Assembly: GCA_963585895.1 (NCBI GenBank)
Contig: OY757917.1
Span: 103,057,117 to 103,121,116, forward strand
DNA from: Sepioteuthis lessoniana
Taxonomy: Eukaryota; Mollusca; Cephalopoda; Myopsida; Loliginidae
Reading direction: 5' to 3'
Length of the DNA stretch: 64,000 nucleotides
Each line of letters begins with the position of its first letter. Position 1 is the stretch's first letter. Of this stretch, positions 9,024-19,925 are shown piece after piece. Below the pieces are notes generated by a model that did no database searches, had not been told where the DNA came from, and was given only the letters and a program-made list of their open reading frames with translations. A program made the translations under genes and the position numbers.

Positions 9024-10122
9024 AATTGTCGAGTTTACTAAGACCTTTGACTACCTCCACACAGGAAAGATGGAGCAAATTCTACTCGCCTACGGCCTAC
9101 CAGAAGAAACCGTCGCAGCTATAATGATACTCTATAGAAACACCAAAGTAAAAGTCGTTTTCCGGATGGAAACACAGACTACTTCGACATTGTAGCAGGT
9201 GTAGACAGATGATAAAGAGTTATGAGGCTAGTGGAGATACACTAGCCTTATACCTCTTTATCACCTGTCTAGACTACGTGCTTAGAACATCTATCGATGA
9301 AATAAAAAAAACTGTTTCAAGCTAACAAAAGAAAGAAGCAGAAGTCACCCCGCAAAAACAATTACCGACGCCGACTTCGCCGATGATATAGCGTTTTTAG
9401 CAAATGCACCCGCCCAAGCCGAAACCTTGCTACATAGTCTGGAACGAGCCGCTGCAGGCATCAGTCTCCATGTCAATGCACACAAGACGGAATATATGTG
9501 CTTTAATCAAACAGGCGACATCTCCACACTAAACGGTAGCTCTCCGAAACTAATTGACAAGTTCACCTACCTACGAAGCAGTGTCTCATCAACCGAGACA
9601 GACAACGACGCGTGACTAGCAAAGACATGGACAGCTATTAATAGACTATCGGTCATATGGAAATCAGACATGACCGATAAAATGACGCACAGTTTCTTCC
9701 AAGCAGCAGTCGTGTCGATACTGCTATATGGATGCACTACAAGGACTCTAACTAAACGCATGGAGAAAAAGCTTGACGGCAACTACGCAAGAATGCTGCG
9801 AACAATATTGAACAAGTCCTGGAGGCAGCACCCCACAAAGCAGCAGCTGTACGGCCACCTACCGACCATCACGAAAACTATCCAAGTTAGACGAACCAGA
9901 CATGCGGGACACTGCTGGGGAAGTAGGGACGAGCTCATAAGTGATATACTCCTGTGGACGAGCAACGGCAGGACGATCAGTTCGAATCTACATACAGCAT
10001 CTATGTGCCGACACAAGATGTAGCCCTGAAAACCTACCGGAAGCAATGAATGATAGGGAGTGGTGGCGAGAGAGGGTCAGGGATATCCGTGCTTATAGCG
10101 TGACATGATGATGATGATGAGG
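9024..10122 (+). mobile_element. RTE-like LINE, 5'-truncated, inserted in Tc1 relic
   Basis: This is the C-terminal half of the RT that is best preserved at 55024-57061. It begins in the motif A region (FTKAFD-like codons), contains ADFADDIAF (catalytic box as FADD), TEYMCFNQTGD and the C-terminal LNKSWRQHPTKQQLYGHLP segment, and ends in (ATG)n. Several frameshifts and an in-frame stop break the reading. It sits between the two halves of a Tc1-like transposon, which dates it as younger than that element. Confidence 0.8.
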
Positions 10123-10745
10123 AATAAAATGTTTTCCAAAAGTTATATTATCCCAGCACTTGAACTCACATTAGACTATATTGTGTTGAATTACTGCTTG
10201 CTAGATGCAACCTGTTTTACCCATGCAGAGGACACTTTTATCAGAGTCACTAACTTGCATGACAGAACGCTGACTGCTCCAAATATCACTACACAATTGA
10301 ACCAATGTCATGAAAAAATGTCATCATCTATTGTGAGGATTAGACTCAGGAAAGCTGGCCGATATGACAGAATTGCTGTTAAGAAACCAGTCGAGGAAGC
10401 AAAACAATGTCAAAAGGCTTCAGTGGTCCAAGGCGTGCAGACACTGCATACTGTAGCATCACGTGATCTCATCTCGACACGGCTTGTTGGTCTGCAAGGA
10501 TTTGAACTCATGAAAAATTATGACCCAAAGCATACTAGTAAACTTTACCAGAGTTACATTAAAAGCAAAGAGGAACGTCCTTCAACTGATGCCTTGGCCA
10601 TCGCAATCAGCGGACTTAAATCCCATTGAATTGGTGTGGGATAAACTTGACCGAAAAGTCAGAACTAAACAACACACAGGTGCGGCTTACATCTGGCAAC
10701 TCTTGCAGGAGAGCTGGACAGAACAACCCTCAATCTACCTCTAGT
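10123..10745 (+). pseudogene. Tc1-like transposase, internally deleted
   Basis: The N-terminal part carries the second helix-turn-helix of Tc1 transposases (DRTLTAPNITTQLNQ, then KMSSSIVRIRLRKAGRYDR, then IAVKKP). The reading then jumps to the C-terminal part, YDPKHTSKLYQSYIK and, in another frame, MPWPSQSADLNPIELVWDKLDR. The central catalytic region, including the first aspartate, is missing, and the last segment is frameshifted. It encoded a cut-and-paste transposase and is now dead. The host-gene alternative is excluded by the exact order of family motifs. Confidence 0.8.
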
Positions 10746-10759
10746 GTTAGTATATATAT

Positions 10760-11643
10760 ACGAGGATCATTAAATAAGTTTCCAGACTTTTTCGTATGGG
10801 CACTTTTATTGATAGTACACACATTCGAAGTCCCCTTCGAAGTAATCTCTTCCGGCTGCAATGCACTTATTGTACCGTTCTAACAACTTCTGGACGGCCC
10901 CATGGAAGTCCTCTTGTATGAGCGTGTCAATGACCTTCCTCACAACCTCTTTCATCTCTTCAATTGTCTCATAACGACAGCCTCTGAGTTTAGGGAATAA
11001 CCAAAAGTCACAGGGACCAAGGTCTGGACTATAGGGACGGTGGGGAACTGTCTTGAGGCCCATCTTAGTCAAATAGTCTGTGACAAGGATGGAGTTGTGG
11101 ACTGGTGCATTGTCCTGGTAGAAATACCACTAAGCAGATTGGAAGACTGCTTGCCTCTTCCGACAGAATCTCTTGCTGAACTCCCTTAAAACCTCAACAT
11201 AGTAACCCTAACCCTAACCCTTTGGCCAATCAACTCTGGTGTATTGACTTCCTTACTCCTCCCACACCTCTCATCATCCCTTACAGACTCCGTGCCTTCC
11301 TTGAATCTCTTATGCCACTCAAAAGCTGATGCTCGATGGTCGAAAAGCAGTCTGAAGCATTCCATACATTTCTGTGGCCTTTTTCCAAGTTTAAAACACA
11401 ATTTTATTCCATATTGTTCTTCTAAAGTGTCAGGTTGCATTTTTGAAATTCACCAGCTGTGACAATCAGGCTTTAGTAGGGTGTATTCCAATTGCTGCTG
11501 TAGCTGTTCATTTGAACATGAAATCATAAAATTGGTCAGTCATCTTATAAGATGTATAACAATAACATACTGAACTTTTAAGAGTCTACGACAAATTTAA
11601 ATGCCTGTACAAAAAAGTCTGGAAACTTATGGAATTCACCACG
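10760..11643 (-). mobile_element. mariner-like element, internally deleted, with TIRs
   Basis: Ends are inverted repeats (left CGAGGATCATTAAATAAG, then TTTCCAGACTTTTT; right its near reverse complement) bordered by TA. On the minus strand an N-terminal piece (SAFEWHKRFKEGTESVRDDER) and a catalytic piece (YLTKMGLKTVPHRPYSPD, then CDFWLFPKLRG) survive. Between them is a deletion whose junction carries three telomere-type hexamers at 11204-11221. Length is ~0.88 kb against ~1.3 kb for intact mariners. A close sibling is at 18839-19734. Confidence 0.8.
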
Positions 11644-11659
11644 TATATATATATATATA

Positions 11660-11930
11660 TATATATACTAATGTGAGTCAAAAGATCTGCAATATTTTGG
11701 TAATGTGAGGCAGAGTTCCTGATGCTGTGGTTGTAAAGATGATGAACCCCGCAAGACTGTCTGATGCCTAGCTCATTTGGTACTCTCGTATTTGTCCGTA
11801 TGGCTTGGAATAAGGTCATAGTTTCGTGCTGTCTTAACCATCGACGAACTCTTGTAAGATTTCTTGAGCCATATACTTTTTTTACTGTATGCACAACAAA
11901 GGTTTAGTGTTGCGTTCGCGGCCTTAATTG
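11660..11930 (-). other. Unrecognised stretch, source of a copied 54-bp patch
   Basis: I do not recognise this region; a minus-strand frame of ~75 codons (MHTVKKVYGSRN...) has no known family. Bases 11848-11901 recur identically at 12352-12405 inside the next mariner fragment. Confidence 0.4.
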
Positions 11931-12056
11931 GCCCAGTTCGACTTCGTAGTCAAGGCAGAACGTTTATCTGTGCGGATTTCAAATCACGAAAGGTTTCAGC
12001 GCACCAACTATCATAATACTACCATAGCTTCAGTCACGTGTTGTACGCACCGCAAA

Positions 12057-12116
<60 letters not shown>

Positions 12117-12149
12117 ATGGATCGAGTCATAAATAATGTCTGTTTTTTA

Positions 12150-12607
12150 AAATGGGCACTTTTATTAATAGTACACACATGAAACTCTAGTCCCCTTCGA
12201 AGTAATCTCCTCCGGCTGCAATGCACTTATTTTACCGTTCCAACAACTTCTGGAAGGCCACATGGAAGTTCTCTTGTGTGAGCGTGTCAATGACCTTCGT
12301 CACAGCCTCTTTCATCTCCTCAATTGTCTCAAAACGACAGCCTCTGAGCTTACTCTTGTAAGATTTCTTGAGCCATATACTTTTTTTACTGTATGCACAA
12401 CAAAGTCACACGGAGCAAGCTCTGGACTATAGGGAGGCTTAGGAACTGTCTTGATGCCCCTCTTGGTCAAATAGTCTGAGACAAGGATGGAGTTGTGGAC
12501 TGGTGGATTGTCCTGGTGGAAATGCCACTTACCCGATTTGAGGAGTGCTGGCCTCTTCCCTAGGAATCTCTTCCTGAACCCCCTTAAAACCTCAACATAG
12601 TAACCCT
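12150..12607 (-). mobile_element. mariner-like fragment, same family, with copied patch
   Basis: This is the C-terminal half of the mariner family at 10760-11643 (same GGGCACTTTTATTAATAGTA start). It runs to CTTAAAACCTCAACATAGTA, where it stops. At 12352-12405 about 14 bp of element sequence are replaced by 54 bp identical to 11848-11901. Confidence 0.7.
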
Positions 12608-12727
12608 TCGTATTTCAAATTTGCAACGTTTTAAACGTAACTGGAAATCACCTGATTCATCAGTCATTTTTCTTTCACTAATGAAAGAGTGTGCATCATA
12701 ATAATGATCTCATGTCCTTAAATTGGA

Positions 12728-12960
12728 GGAAATGAAAGTTTATATTCGACATGTAATTGTTGGAGTTAAAGAATAACAAAAGACACTGAAGAAGCAGCTA
12801 AGAAAATTTGTAGTGTTTATGGCCAGAGTGTCAAGTCTGAAATTGTTTTTTTAAATTTCGTTCTAGCGTTACTTCATTGAGATATGAATAAAGATCAGGA
12901 TACTCATCAGATTACAACCAGGATTCTTTAAGAGAATTGGTGGTATGCAATCCACGAGAA
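12728..12960 (+). pseudogene. Decayed mariner transposase N-terminus
   Basis: Readings such as VYIRHVIVGV and TEEAAKKICSVYGQSVKSE resemble the first helix-turn-helix of mariner transposases (HIRH..., EAA..IC..YGE). Frames are broken and nothing downstream matches. It is a different mariner lineage from its neighbours. Confidence 0.45.
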
Positions 12961-12969
12961 AATACTCGA

Positions 12970-13205
12970 GAATCATCATCATCATCATCATGTCGTGCCG
13001 CAAGCACGGATATCCCTGGTCCTCTCTCGCCACTTCTCCCTATCATTCATCGCCTCTGGCAGGTCTTCAGGGCTACATCCCGTATCCTCACATAGCTTCT
13101 GTATGTATGTTCGAGCTGGTCGTCCTGCTTTTGCTTAGCCATATGCGGGGGTCCATAGAAGTACATCACTTATGAGCTCGTCCTTGCTTCTCGACCTCAG
13201 CACAT
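12970..13205 (-). mobile_element. RTE-like LINE, 3' end fragment
   Basis: It begins with (CAT)n on the plus strand, then GTCGTGCCGCAAGCACGG, ATATCCCTGG and the conserved C-terminal codons (reverse complement of ...EDLPEAMNDRE...). This is the 3' terminal ~230 bp of the RTE family. Confidence 0.7.
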
Positions 13206-13239
13206 CTCAGTTAACGATCTGCCGTCACTTGAAAAAGAT

Positions 13240-13412
13240 AGGAAAGGTATGAATCTGATTCTTCTCCCCCCAGCAAATTGTAGGACCGATTGGGCTCTTT
13301 AACCTTGGTATGGCAACCAGTCTAGGAGGAGGAAAACTCTAAATTCAAACCTGATAAACTCCGCCTAAAATTATCCTTGTACCGCATCCTGTTTGTACGG
13401 ACGGGTAGGTGA
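13240..13412 (+). mobile_element. SINE-A fragment (body and tail)
   Basis: This piece has the GAAAGGTATGAATC to GGGTAGGTG part of SINE-A without its tRNA head, and lies directly before another SINE-A in the same orientation. Confidence 0.65.
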
Positions 13413-13700
13413 AAATGGAGGCGTTCATAGTGTAACGTCGTAGGAAACGGACACGGCGGCCTGAGTTCAAATCTTGGACGAGATTGTTTGCATTTCACAT
13501 AGCATTAACACCCTTGGAAAAGGTATGCATCTAATTATTCTCCATCTCACTATCGGTAAATAGTAGGACAGATTGGGCTTTTTAACCTTGGTATAGCAAC
13601 CGGTCTAGGAGAAAGAAAAGTCTCAATTCAAATCAGTTAAACTCCGCTGAAAACATAGATCAAGAGCCGAATCCTGTTTGTGTGGAGGGTTATGTATTAT
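13413..13700 (+). mobile_element. SINE-A copy, diverged
   Basis: It has a head with box A-like AGTGTAACGTCG and box B GAGTTCAAATC, then the usual body. It is in tandem with the preceding fragment. Confidence 0.7.
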
Positions 13701-14050
13701 TTTATTTAAAAGCGTAAAATTTGGTTTAAAGTCTTGCAGAAGTTTTTTTATTGCTTAGTTTGACACTTTTATCTGCATTACGTTGTTTTTATCATTCTTT
13801 ATTTTTTCAGTGGTGCTTTGTCTTTCATATCTGTATAAGTTACCTTAGCGAGTTCTGTGGTTATATTTTGTTTCATTTCGTTGATTTTTATCTTTTTTTC
13901 TATGGAGTCTGGCTTTTCTATTTGAGGTTGGTTATTCTTTAAACTATTGCATTAATCTTCTGTTTCAGGAATTTTCATACAATCATTACCCGATTGTTTT
14001 AAAATATTATCTATTTCGTTTTCAGATACAGTTAATTCAAGTGCTACATA

Positions 14051-14091
14051 TTCTTCTTCTTCTTCTTCTTCTTCTTCTTCTTCTTCTTCTT

Positions 14092-14163
<72 letters not shown>
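14051..14163. repeat. (TTC)n then (TTA)n microsatellite
   Basis: About 23 TTC units are followed by about 14 TTA units. The TTA part abuts the 3' end of a minus-strand RLE-LINE fragment, whose tail on its own strand is (AAT)n. Confidence 0.9.
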
Positions 14164-14507
14164 TACTCCGTGAGAGTTTTTTCGCATCAGTGTTAGCTGA
14201 TGGTGTTTCACTGAAGTTTGAGTGACAGCAAGTCTCCTCAAGTCTCCAGGACTCTTCTCAGTATTATGGCCGTTCTCAAAAATGTATTAGTTTAAATGGT
14301 CTCCAGTCGTCCTCTTATTTCCAAGTCCTCTAGTCCCTTTAATAATCATTTAGTGACTGTACCAAAAGCACCCATCACGATTGGTATAATTGTCACCTTC
14401 ATGTTCCATAGTTTGTTCAATTCCCTAGCAAGGTCCTCTCTTTGAAAGTTTTTTATTCCAGCGTTAGCAGGTAGTCTTTTACAAGACTCTAAGTGACAGC
14501 AAGTCTC
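14164..14507 (-). mobile_element. RLE-type LINE, 3' end fragments (two in tandem)
   Basis: On the minus strand this reads the last part of the LINE ORF (I-P-I-V-hGA-G signature, EDLEIRGR-like, then LRRVLE...) and the short 3' UTR ending in (AAT)n. A second 3' end starts at about 14452 and is cut by a SINE-E tail. The domain is the restriction-like endonuclease found at the C-terminus of R2/R4/Dong-type LINEs. Confidence 0.65.
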
Positions 14508-14953
14508 ATCTGGTTTGGTTTGGTTTGGTTTTATGGTATATCAACCATTGTAAGTCATTTAATGCCAAATCCTTTTTTACATATGTATTAAGTAAAGATG
14601 ATTTGGTTTGGTTTGGTTTGGTTTGGTTTTATGGTATATCAACAATTGTAAGCTATCTAATGCCAAATCCATTTTTATACATATAATCAGTTCTATTTCA
14701 AACAATTCAATTCAGCATATGTACGCAGTTTAGTTCTATTTAAGCCATAGATAGGACCTTATCAGGTGCTACCACTCTAGGCCAGAGTTGACCTGGGAGC
14801 GATGGCAATAAAGGGGTAATCCACATTCCCACAGCGCCGGCATTACTGGAACCTCACAATCAGATTATTTAGTGTCATATCCAGAGCCATCGCTGAGGTC
14901 TTACCCCTGCGCAAAGAAGCAGTCGGTGTATTCTACGGCCCCAGCCGACTGGA
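14507..14953 (-). mobile_element. SINE-E with duplicated tail
   Basis: Read on plus: two units of TTTGGTTTTATGGTATATCAA with following GCCAAATCC, then the A/T-rich body and the conserved head (GCCCCAGCCGACTGG in reverse orientation: here ...GACTGG at 14953). Confidence 0.65.
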
Positions 14954-16306
14954 TCAGTCTCATCAGGTTTCTAGAATTAATTCTGAGTATTCCAGCCGAT
15001 CTTAATGCTGTAGTCTGGATGGTCTCAATTCTTCTTTTGATTTCCGATTCCTCCATTCTTTTCCCAATCATTGTTCCATGCGCGGCAATTTCAATTGATG
15101 TTACCGTCACCCTCATGTTCTATATTTTCAATTCTCTGACAAGGTTCTAATATTTGTCTGTCTTTTAGCTTTCTTCTATTTTTACTCGATGGTTCGCCAG
15201 AACGGCAAAATCTATCAGATAGCAAGTTCTTTTTTCTTGTTAATTAGCGCTAGGTCAAGTCTTCTGGCTGGAATTAGGTGATTCATTTGTATCTCAAAAT
15301 CCCCAAATCAAAAATGGTCTTGGTTCTTCCTCTGATCACCAGTTCCCCATAGTGTCTCCAGATTTCCAGGACTCTTCTAAGTATTCTTGCTGATTTTAAC
15401 CGTACTGCAGTCTCGATGGTCTTGATTTTTCCTCCGATCTCCAGTTTCCCTATTCTCTTCAGGTTTCCATGACTTCTGATTATTCTAGCTGATTTTAACA
15501 GTGCTGTGGTGTCTATGGTCTTGATTTTTCTCCTAATCTCCAGTTACCCAAGTCTCCTCACATCTCCAGGACCCTTCTAAGTATTATAGCTGGTTTTAAC
15601 GTTGCTGTGGTCTCGATGGTCTTGATTCTTCCTCTGATTTTCAGTTCTTCTCGTCTTTTTACTAGGCTTTTGGGGGCCGTTCCAATTGCTATCACTATCA
15701 TCCTCATGTTTCAAAGCTTTTACCAGCTTTCAAGAAAGATCTAAGTGTTTGTCTACGGTTTCGTTTCCAGCTGGGATTATGCAGTCCGTTTGTATCGCAT
15801 AGTTCATGAGAATTTTTGTATTTCATTTTTTGGGACAGGTTCCAGTTTGACCATACGAGTATATCATTTGTAAAAATGTTTAACTTTTAATCTCTTATAT
15901 AATTCCCTATAGATAAACTTTCGCATCCAATCGTGCTTACTCTTGAATTTCTTGTATGGCAATTTGCCGCATTCACTTATTATGTGCTTAACTGTTACGT
16001 CTCTGTCACCACAAAACATACTCTTGTTATTCTGTTGTGCATTATTAGATTTTGCGTAGACATGATTAATCCATTTAACATTATTTCGAGCTGCGGTAAA
16101 AAGAGGTTAATTTTCTCTTTTGGGTTTGTCTCTTTGTAGTCATTTCTAGGTCACCATATCAGCAATTCTTTTTGTCTGTTGCTTGAAGTATCCATACAGT
16201 TGTTTTTTTCCATTTTTGTTTCTTCGATTTTGTTCTTTTTTCTACCTTTTCCTTTCATTATTTCTGTTTATATAACTTGTGTAATCAGTCTTTCTTTGCT
16301 ATTTAT
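14954..16306 (-). mobile_element. RLE-type LINE fragments with amplified C-terminal segment
   Basis: Several minus-strand pieces of one LINE family. 14968-15320 holds codons for ...VTVTSIEIAAHGTMIGK... and EIKRRIETIQTTALRSAGILR. About 15345-15650 repeats the short segment coding EIRGRIETIQTTALL.SARILR three times, in ~100-bp units. About 15700-16020 reads back into the zinc-knuckle region (GKLPYKKFKSKHDWM). All frames are broken. The order of conserved segments, CCHC knuckle then endonuclease, fits an R4/Dong-like LINE; the clade name is a judgement. Confidence 0.6.
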
Positions 16307-16895
16307 TATTACTTTTTCCACTGCAGATTGAGTGATAGCAAGTCTCCAGGACACTTCTCAGTATTCTGGCCGATGTCAGTAAAGCTGTTGTTTGGATAGT
16401 TTCCACTCGTCCTCTTATTTCCATGTCCTCCTGCCCCATTTTCAATCCTTTAGAAACGATACCAATAGCACCAATTACAATTGGTATCACCGTCACTTTT
16501 ATGTTCCACGTTTTTTCCAGTTCTACAGCAAGGTCAAGATACTTATCTTTCTTTTCACATTCTTTTAGTTTTACCTTGTGATCAGCAGGAACGGCAAAGT
16601 CCATAATTCTATTCTTTTTGTGGATTATCATTAGGTCGACATGAGGTGATCCGTCTGTATTTCAAAATCCCAGAGAATTTTGTGCATCTGATACTGCAGA
16701 ACGGATTCTAGGTTGTGTAATCAGTTAATTCGTATAATCAAATTTCAATTTCTTGAACAATTCCCAATGGATCACCTTGCCCGCCCAGTCGTGTTTTATA
16801 GTCTTTTTGTGCTAACTTGTTGCATTCGCTTATTTTGTGATTTATAGTTTCGTCTCTATCACCACATAACCGACATTTGCTATTTATTACTTTAC
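16307..16895 (-). pseudogene. RLE-type LINE: CCHC knuckle and endonuclease domain
   Basis: This is the best RLE-domain copy. A CCHC knuckle (CRLCGDRDETINHKISEC, minus strand near 16880-16830) is followed by KLAQKDYKTRLGGQ-like codons. Then comes a 110-codon open stretch (16631-16299) with the endonuclease-like signature: NRIMDFAVPADHKV, KECEKKDKYLDLAVELEK, WNIKVTVIPIVIGAIG, RVETIQTTALL. In R4/Dong-type LINEs this domain cuts the target. The copy is 5'-truncated with stops and frameshifts between knuckle and nuclease. It ends in AATAATAAATAG at its 3' side. Confidence 0.7.
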
Positions 16896-17490
16896 TCCTT
16901 AAGAGTTTTTCCACATCAGTGTTAGCTGATGGTCTTTTACTGGAGTTTGAGTGACAACAAGTCTCCAGGAGACTTGTTCGTATTCAGGCCGATCTCATTA
17001 ATGCTGCAGTTTGGGTGGTCTCCACTTGTCCACTTATTACCAAGTCCTCCAGTCTTTTTACTAATCTTTTGGTCACTGTACCAAGAGCACCAGTTACAAT
17101 TACAATTAGTATTATTAATACTCATTAGAGTATTTCACATCAGCGTTTGCTGATGGTCTTTCACTGGAGATTGAGTGACAGTAAGTCTCCTCAAGTCTCC
17201 AGGATTCTTCTCAGTATTCTGGCCGTTTTCAATAATGATATTCTTTGGATGGTCTCCACTCGGCCACCAACTTTCAAATCCTCCAGGCCCTTTAATAATC
17301 ATTTAGTTACCGTGCCAAAGGCACCAATCACAATTGGTATAATTGTCACCTTCATGTTGCACAGTTTTTTCAATTCTCTAGCAAGGTCGAGGTACTTATC
17401 TCTCTTTTCACCTTCTTTCAGTTCTATTCTGTGGTCAGCCGGGACAGCAAAGTCGACATTTTTGCAGATTTTCTTTTTTTTTGTTGATTA
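16896..17490 (-). mobile_element. RLE-type LINE, two further 3' fragments in tandem
   Basis: Fragments 16896-17115 and 17116-17490 each start with the family 3' end (plus strand: CATCAGTGTTAGCTGATGGT-like then CTCCAGGA). They read into the endonuclease domain in the same orientation as their neighbours. Each is 5'-truncated where the next one begins. Confidence 0.65.
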
Positions 17491-17496
17491 TCATAA

Positions 17497-18032
17497 GGTG
17501 AGTAGTGTTCGCGAATAGTCCGGGAGACCTGGGTTCAATCCCGGGTCGCGTCATACCAAAGACTTTTAAAATGACACTTGATAAGTCTTTGCTTAACTCT
17601 CAGCAATATAAGGTACTATTTACCAACCCCTCCGCTCGGGCAGGATATGACACAAGGTCAATTTTTAAGCGGAGTTTAACAGGTTTTGAATTCAGAGTTT
17701 TCCTTCTCCTAGACTAGTTGCCTCCCCAAGGCTGAAGAACCTAGTCCGTCCTACTATTTACCCATAGTTGGAGGGAGAATAAGGGGGTTCATACCTTTCC
17801 CAAGGGTATTTGCCCGAAAGTGAACGTAATAGCGCGACTGGAGTACGAACTCGCGTACTACGATTCCGCAGCTCATCGCTTTAACCATTACACCACGAGG
17901 ACAATATAAGGTACGTATCAAGGGTAAAGTGGAGCAATCCAGGGAAAGGAGTAGCATCCTCCCCTACACCTCCGTGTTGTAGCTATTGAAAAAGGAACCT
18001 TCTGGTAACCCTCGACTAAGGTCGCCAGCTAA
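17497..18032 (+). mobile_element. SINE-C, split by a SINE-A
   Basis: Another tRNA-derived SINE: box B GGGTTCAATCCCGGG, then TCATACCAAAGACTTTTAAA, GCAATATAAGGTACGTATC, GGAGTAGC and the end CCCTCGACTAAGGTCGCC. The stretch 17617-17901 is an insertion. The head is better seen at 39236-39485 (box A ATTGGCCTAATGAATAGAG). Confidence 0.8.
17617..17901 (-). mobile_element. SINE-A body with SINE-D-type head, 13-bp TSD
   Basis: The target-site duplication CAATATAAGGTAC at 17604-17616 and 17902-17914 proves insertion into SINE-C. The tail and body are SINE-A type (GGTTGGTAAATA, ACTAGTCTAGGAGAAGG). The head is the SINE-D one (GTCCTCGTGGTGTAATGG, TTAAAGCGATGAG). It is a natural head/body recombinant. Confidence 0.85.
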
Positions 18033-18046
18033 AATTATAAGGTCTG

Positions 18047-18084
<38 letters not shown>
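18047..18084. repeat. (TTA)n microsatellite
   Basis: About 12 units after the SINE-C; possibly the (AAT)n tail of a lost LINE copy. Confidence 0.8.
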
Positions 18085-18085
<1 letters not shown>

Positions 18086-18369
18086 CATTAATGTGATTTG
18101 AAAAGTTGCTGATAAAACATTTCGATGGAATAACGAATGCATATAATCATGGCATTCCCTCACGCTAGGTCTTGGGTAAAGACCCGGTGACTGATTGTAA
18201 GGAACCGGAAGTAAAGCTTTTTTGCTACCTTTTTTAGGTGATATTTCCCCCTCCTAAGAAGATGAGCAGTTCTACAAAGTGCAATTTTTTTTGTATAGAT
18301 TGGGATTGCTAAGTATCTTGTTAATATGTTTATCAGTCCCTTTCTTCATCATATCCAATCCCATTATTA

Positions 18370-18838
18370 CTAGCACGCTGGTAATTATTATTATTATTAT
18401 TTGAAAGTTTTTCACACCTGTAAGTCTCCTCAGGAATCCAGGATTCTTCTCAGTATCCTAGACGATCTTAGCAATGCAGTGTTTTGGATAGTCTCGATTC
18501 TTCCTCTGATTTCCAATTCCTGCAGTCTTTTTTCTAAACCTTTGGAGACCGTTCCAAGCGCATAAACTACTTTAGGTATCACCATCACTCTGATGTTCCA
18601 CAGCTCTTTTACTTCGACAAAGTTCAAGTTTTTGTTCTTCGCTTTGCTTTCTTCTCTCTGTTTCATCTTCAACAGTCTGCCGGCACGCAAAATCTACGAG
18701 GTGACAGTTTTTTTTCGTTCTTTTTAATCAACACAAGGTCTAGTATTCTGGAAGGTATTAGTTGGCCCGTTTGTATCTCAAATTCACAGAAAATTTTATG
18801 CGTCTCATTTCCTGGGACACATTTTTGTTTGTGTATAT
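18370..18838 (-). pseudogene. RLE-type LINE fragment, downstream of mariner insertion
   Basis: The minus-strand endonuclease domain is open over 86 codons (18690-18430: ELWNIRVMVIPKVVYALGTV, EIRGRIETIQNTALLRSSR). More upstream codons (FEIQTGQLIPS-like) run up to the mariner at 18839. Its upstream continuation is at 19735-19925, so the mariner split it. It ends in (AAT)n at 18388-18403. Confidence 0.65.
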
Positions 18839-19734
18839 ACGAGGATCATTAAATAAGTTTCCAGACTTTTTTCGTGTGGGCACTTTTATTAATTGTACAC
18901 TCATGAAACTCTAGTCCTCTTCGAAGTAATCTCCTATGGCTGCAATGCATTTGTTGTCCCGTTCAAACAACTTCTGGACGGCCCCATGGGAGTCCTCTTG
19001 TGTGAGCGTATCAATGACCTTCGTCACTGCCTTTTTCATCCTAATTGACTCATAACGACAGCCTCTGAGCTTAGGGAATAACCAAAAGTCACAGGGACCA
19101 AGGTCTGGACCAAGGCTGAGGAACTGTCTTGATGCCCATTTTTGATGGTCGAATAGTCTGTGATAAGGATGGAGTTGTGGACTGGTGGATTGTCCAGGTA
19201 GAAATTCCACTGACCCGATTTGAAGAGTGCTGGCCTCTTCCCAAGGAATCTCCTAATGAACTCCCTTAAAACCTCAACATAGTAACCCTAACCCTAACCC
19301 TTTGGCCAATCAACTCTGGTGTATTGACTTCCTTACTTCTCCCACACCTCTCATCATCCCTCACTGACTCCCTGCCTTCCTTGAATCTCTCATGTCACTC
19401 AAAAACTGATGCTCGATTCATGCAAGATACTCCAAAAGCAGTCTGAAGCATTCCACACGTTTCTGTGGCATTTTTCCAAGTTTAAAACACAATTTTATTC
19501 CATATTGTTCTTCTAAAGTGTCAGATTGCATTTTTGAAATTCACCAGCTGTGACAATCAGGCTTTAGTAAGGTGTATTCCAATTGCTGCTGTAGCTGTTC
19601 ATTTGAATCTGAAATCATAAAAGTTAGTCAGTCATCTCAAAGGTGTATAGCTATAACATACTAAATTTTCAAGAGACTACGACAGTTTTAAATGCCTGTA
19701 CAAAAAAGTCTGGAAACTTATTGAATTCACAACG
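18839..19734 (-). mobile_element. mariner-like element, internally deleted, sibling copy
   Basis: It has the same TIRs, the same internal deletion and the same telomere-type hexamers at the junction (19284-19301) as 10760-11643, so both descend from one deleted founder. Catalytic fragment: SLGPDLGPCDFWLFPKLRG. It is inserted in the RLE LINE. Confidence 0.8.
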
Positions 19735-19925
19735 TACCATTTAGAAGTATGGTAAAAAAATGTTTCAGCTTCTCTCTTGAGGTTTCCTTTTCGTAGCCAT
19801 GTCGAGGTTTTCTTGTCTGTAAGCTTGCCAGTTTGTCCCTCAAGATATCCATAGTTTCCACTCCTATTTCTTTGTTTTTGTTCTTTTTCTTCTATTGTTA
19901 TTACTTTTTGCGAATTTTTCAACTA
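19735..19925 (-). pseudogene. RLE-type LINE fragment, upstream of mariner insertion
   Basis: Codons for GQTGKLTDKKTSTWLRKGN and LKREAETFF match the segment between RT and CCHC knuckle of R4/Dong-like LINEs (compare WTWLRNGNLKRETESIF at about 41335-41400). It pairs with 18370-18838 across the mariner. Confidence 0.6.
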
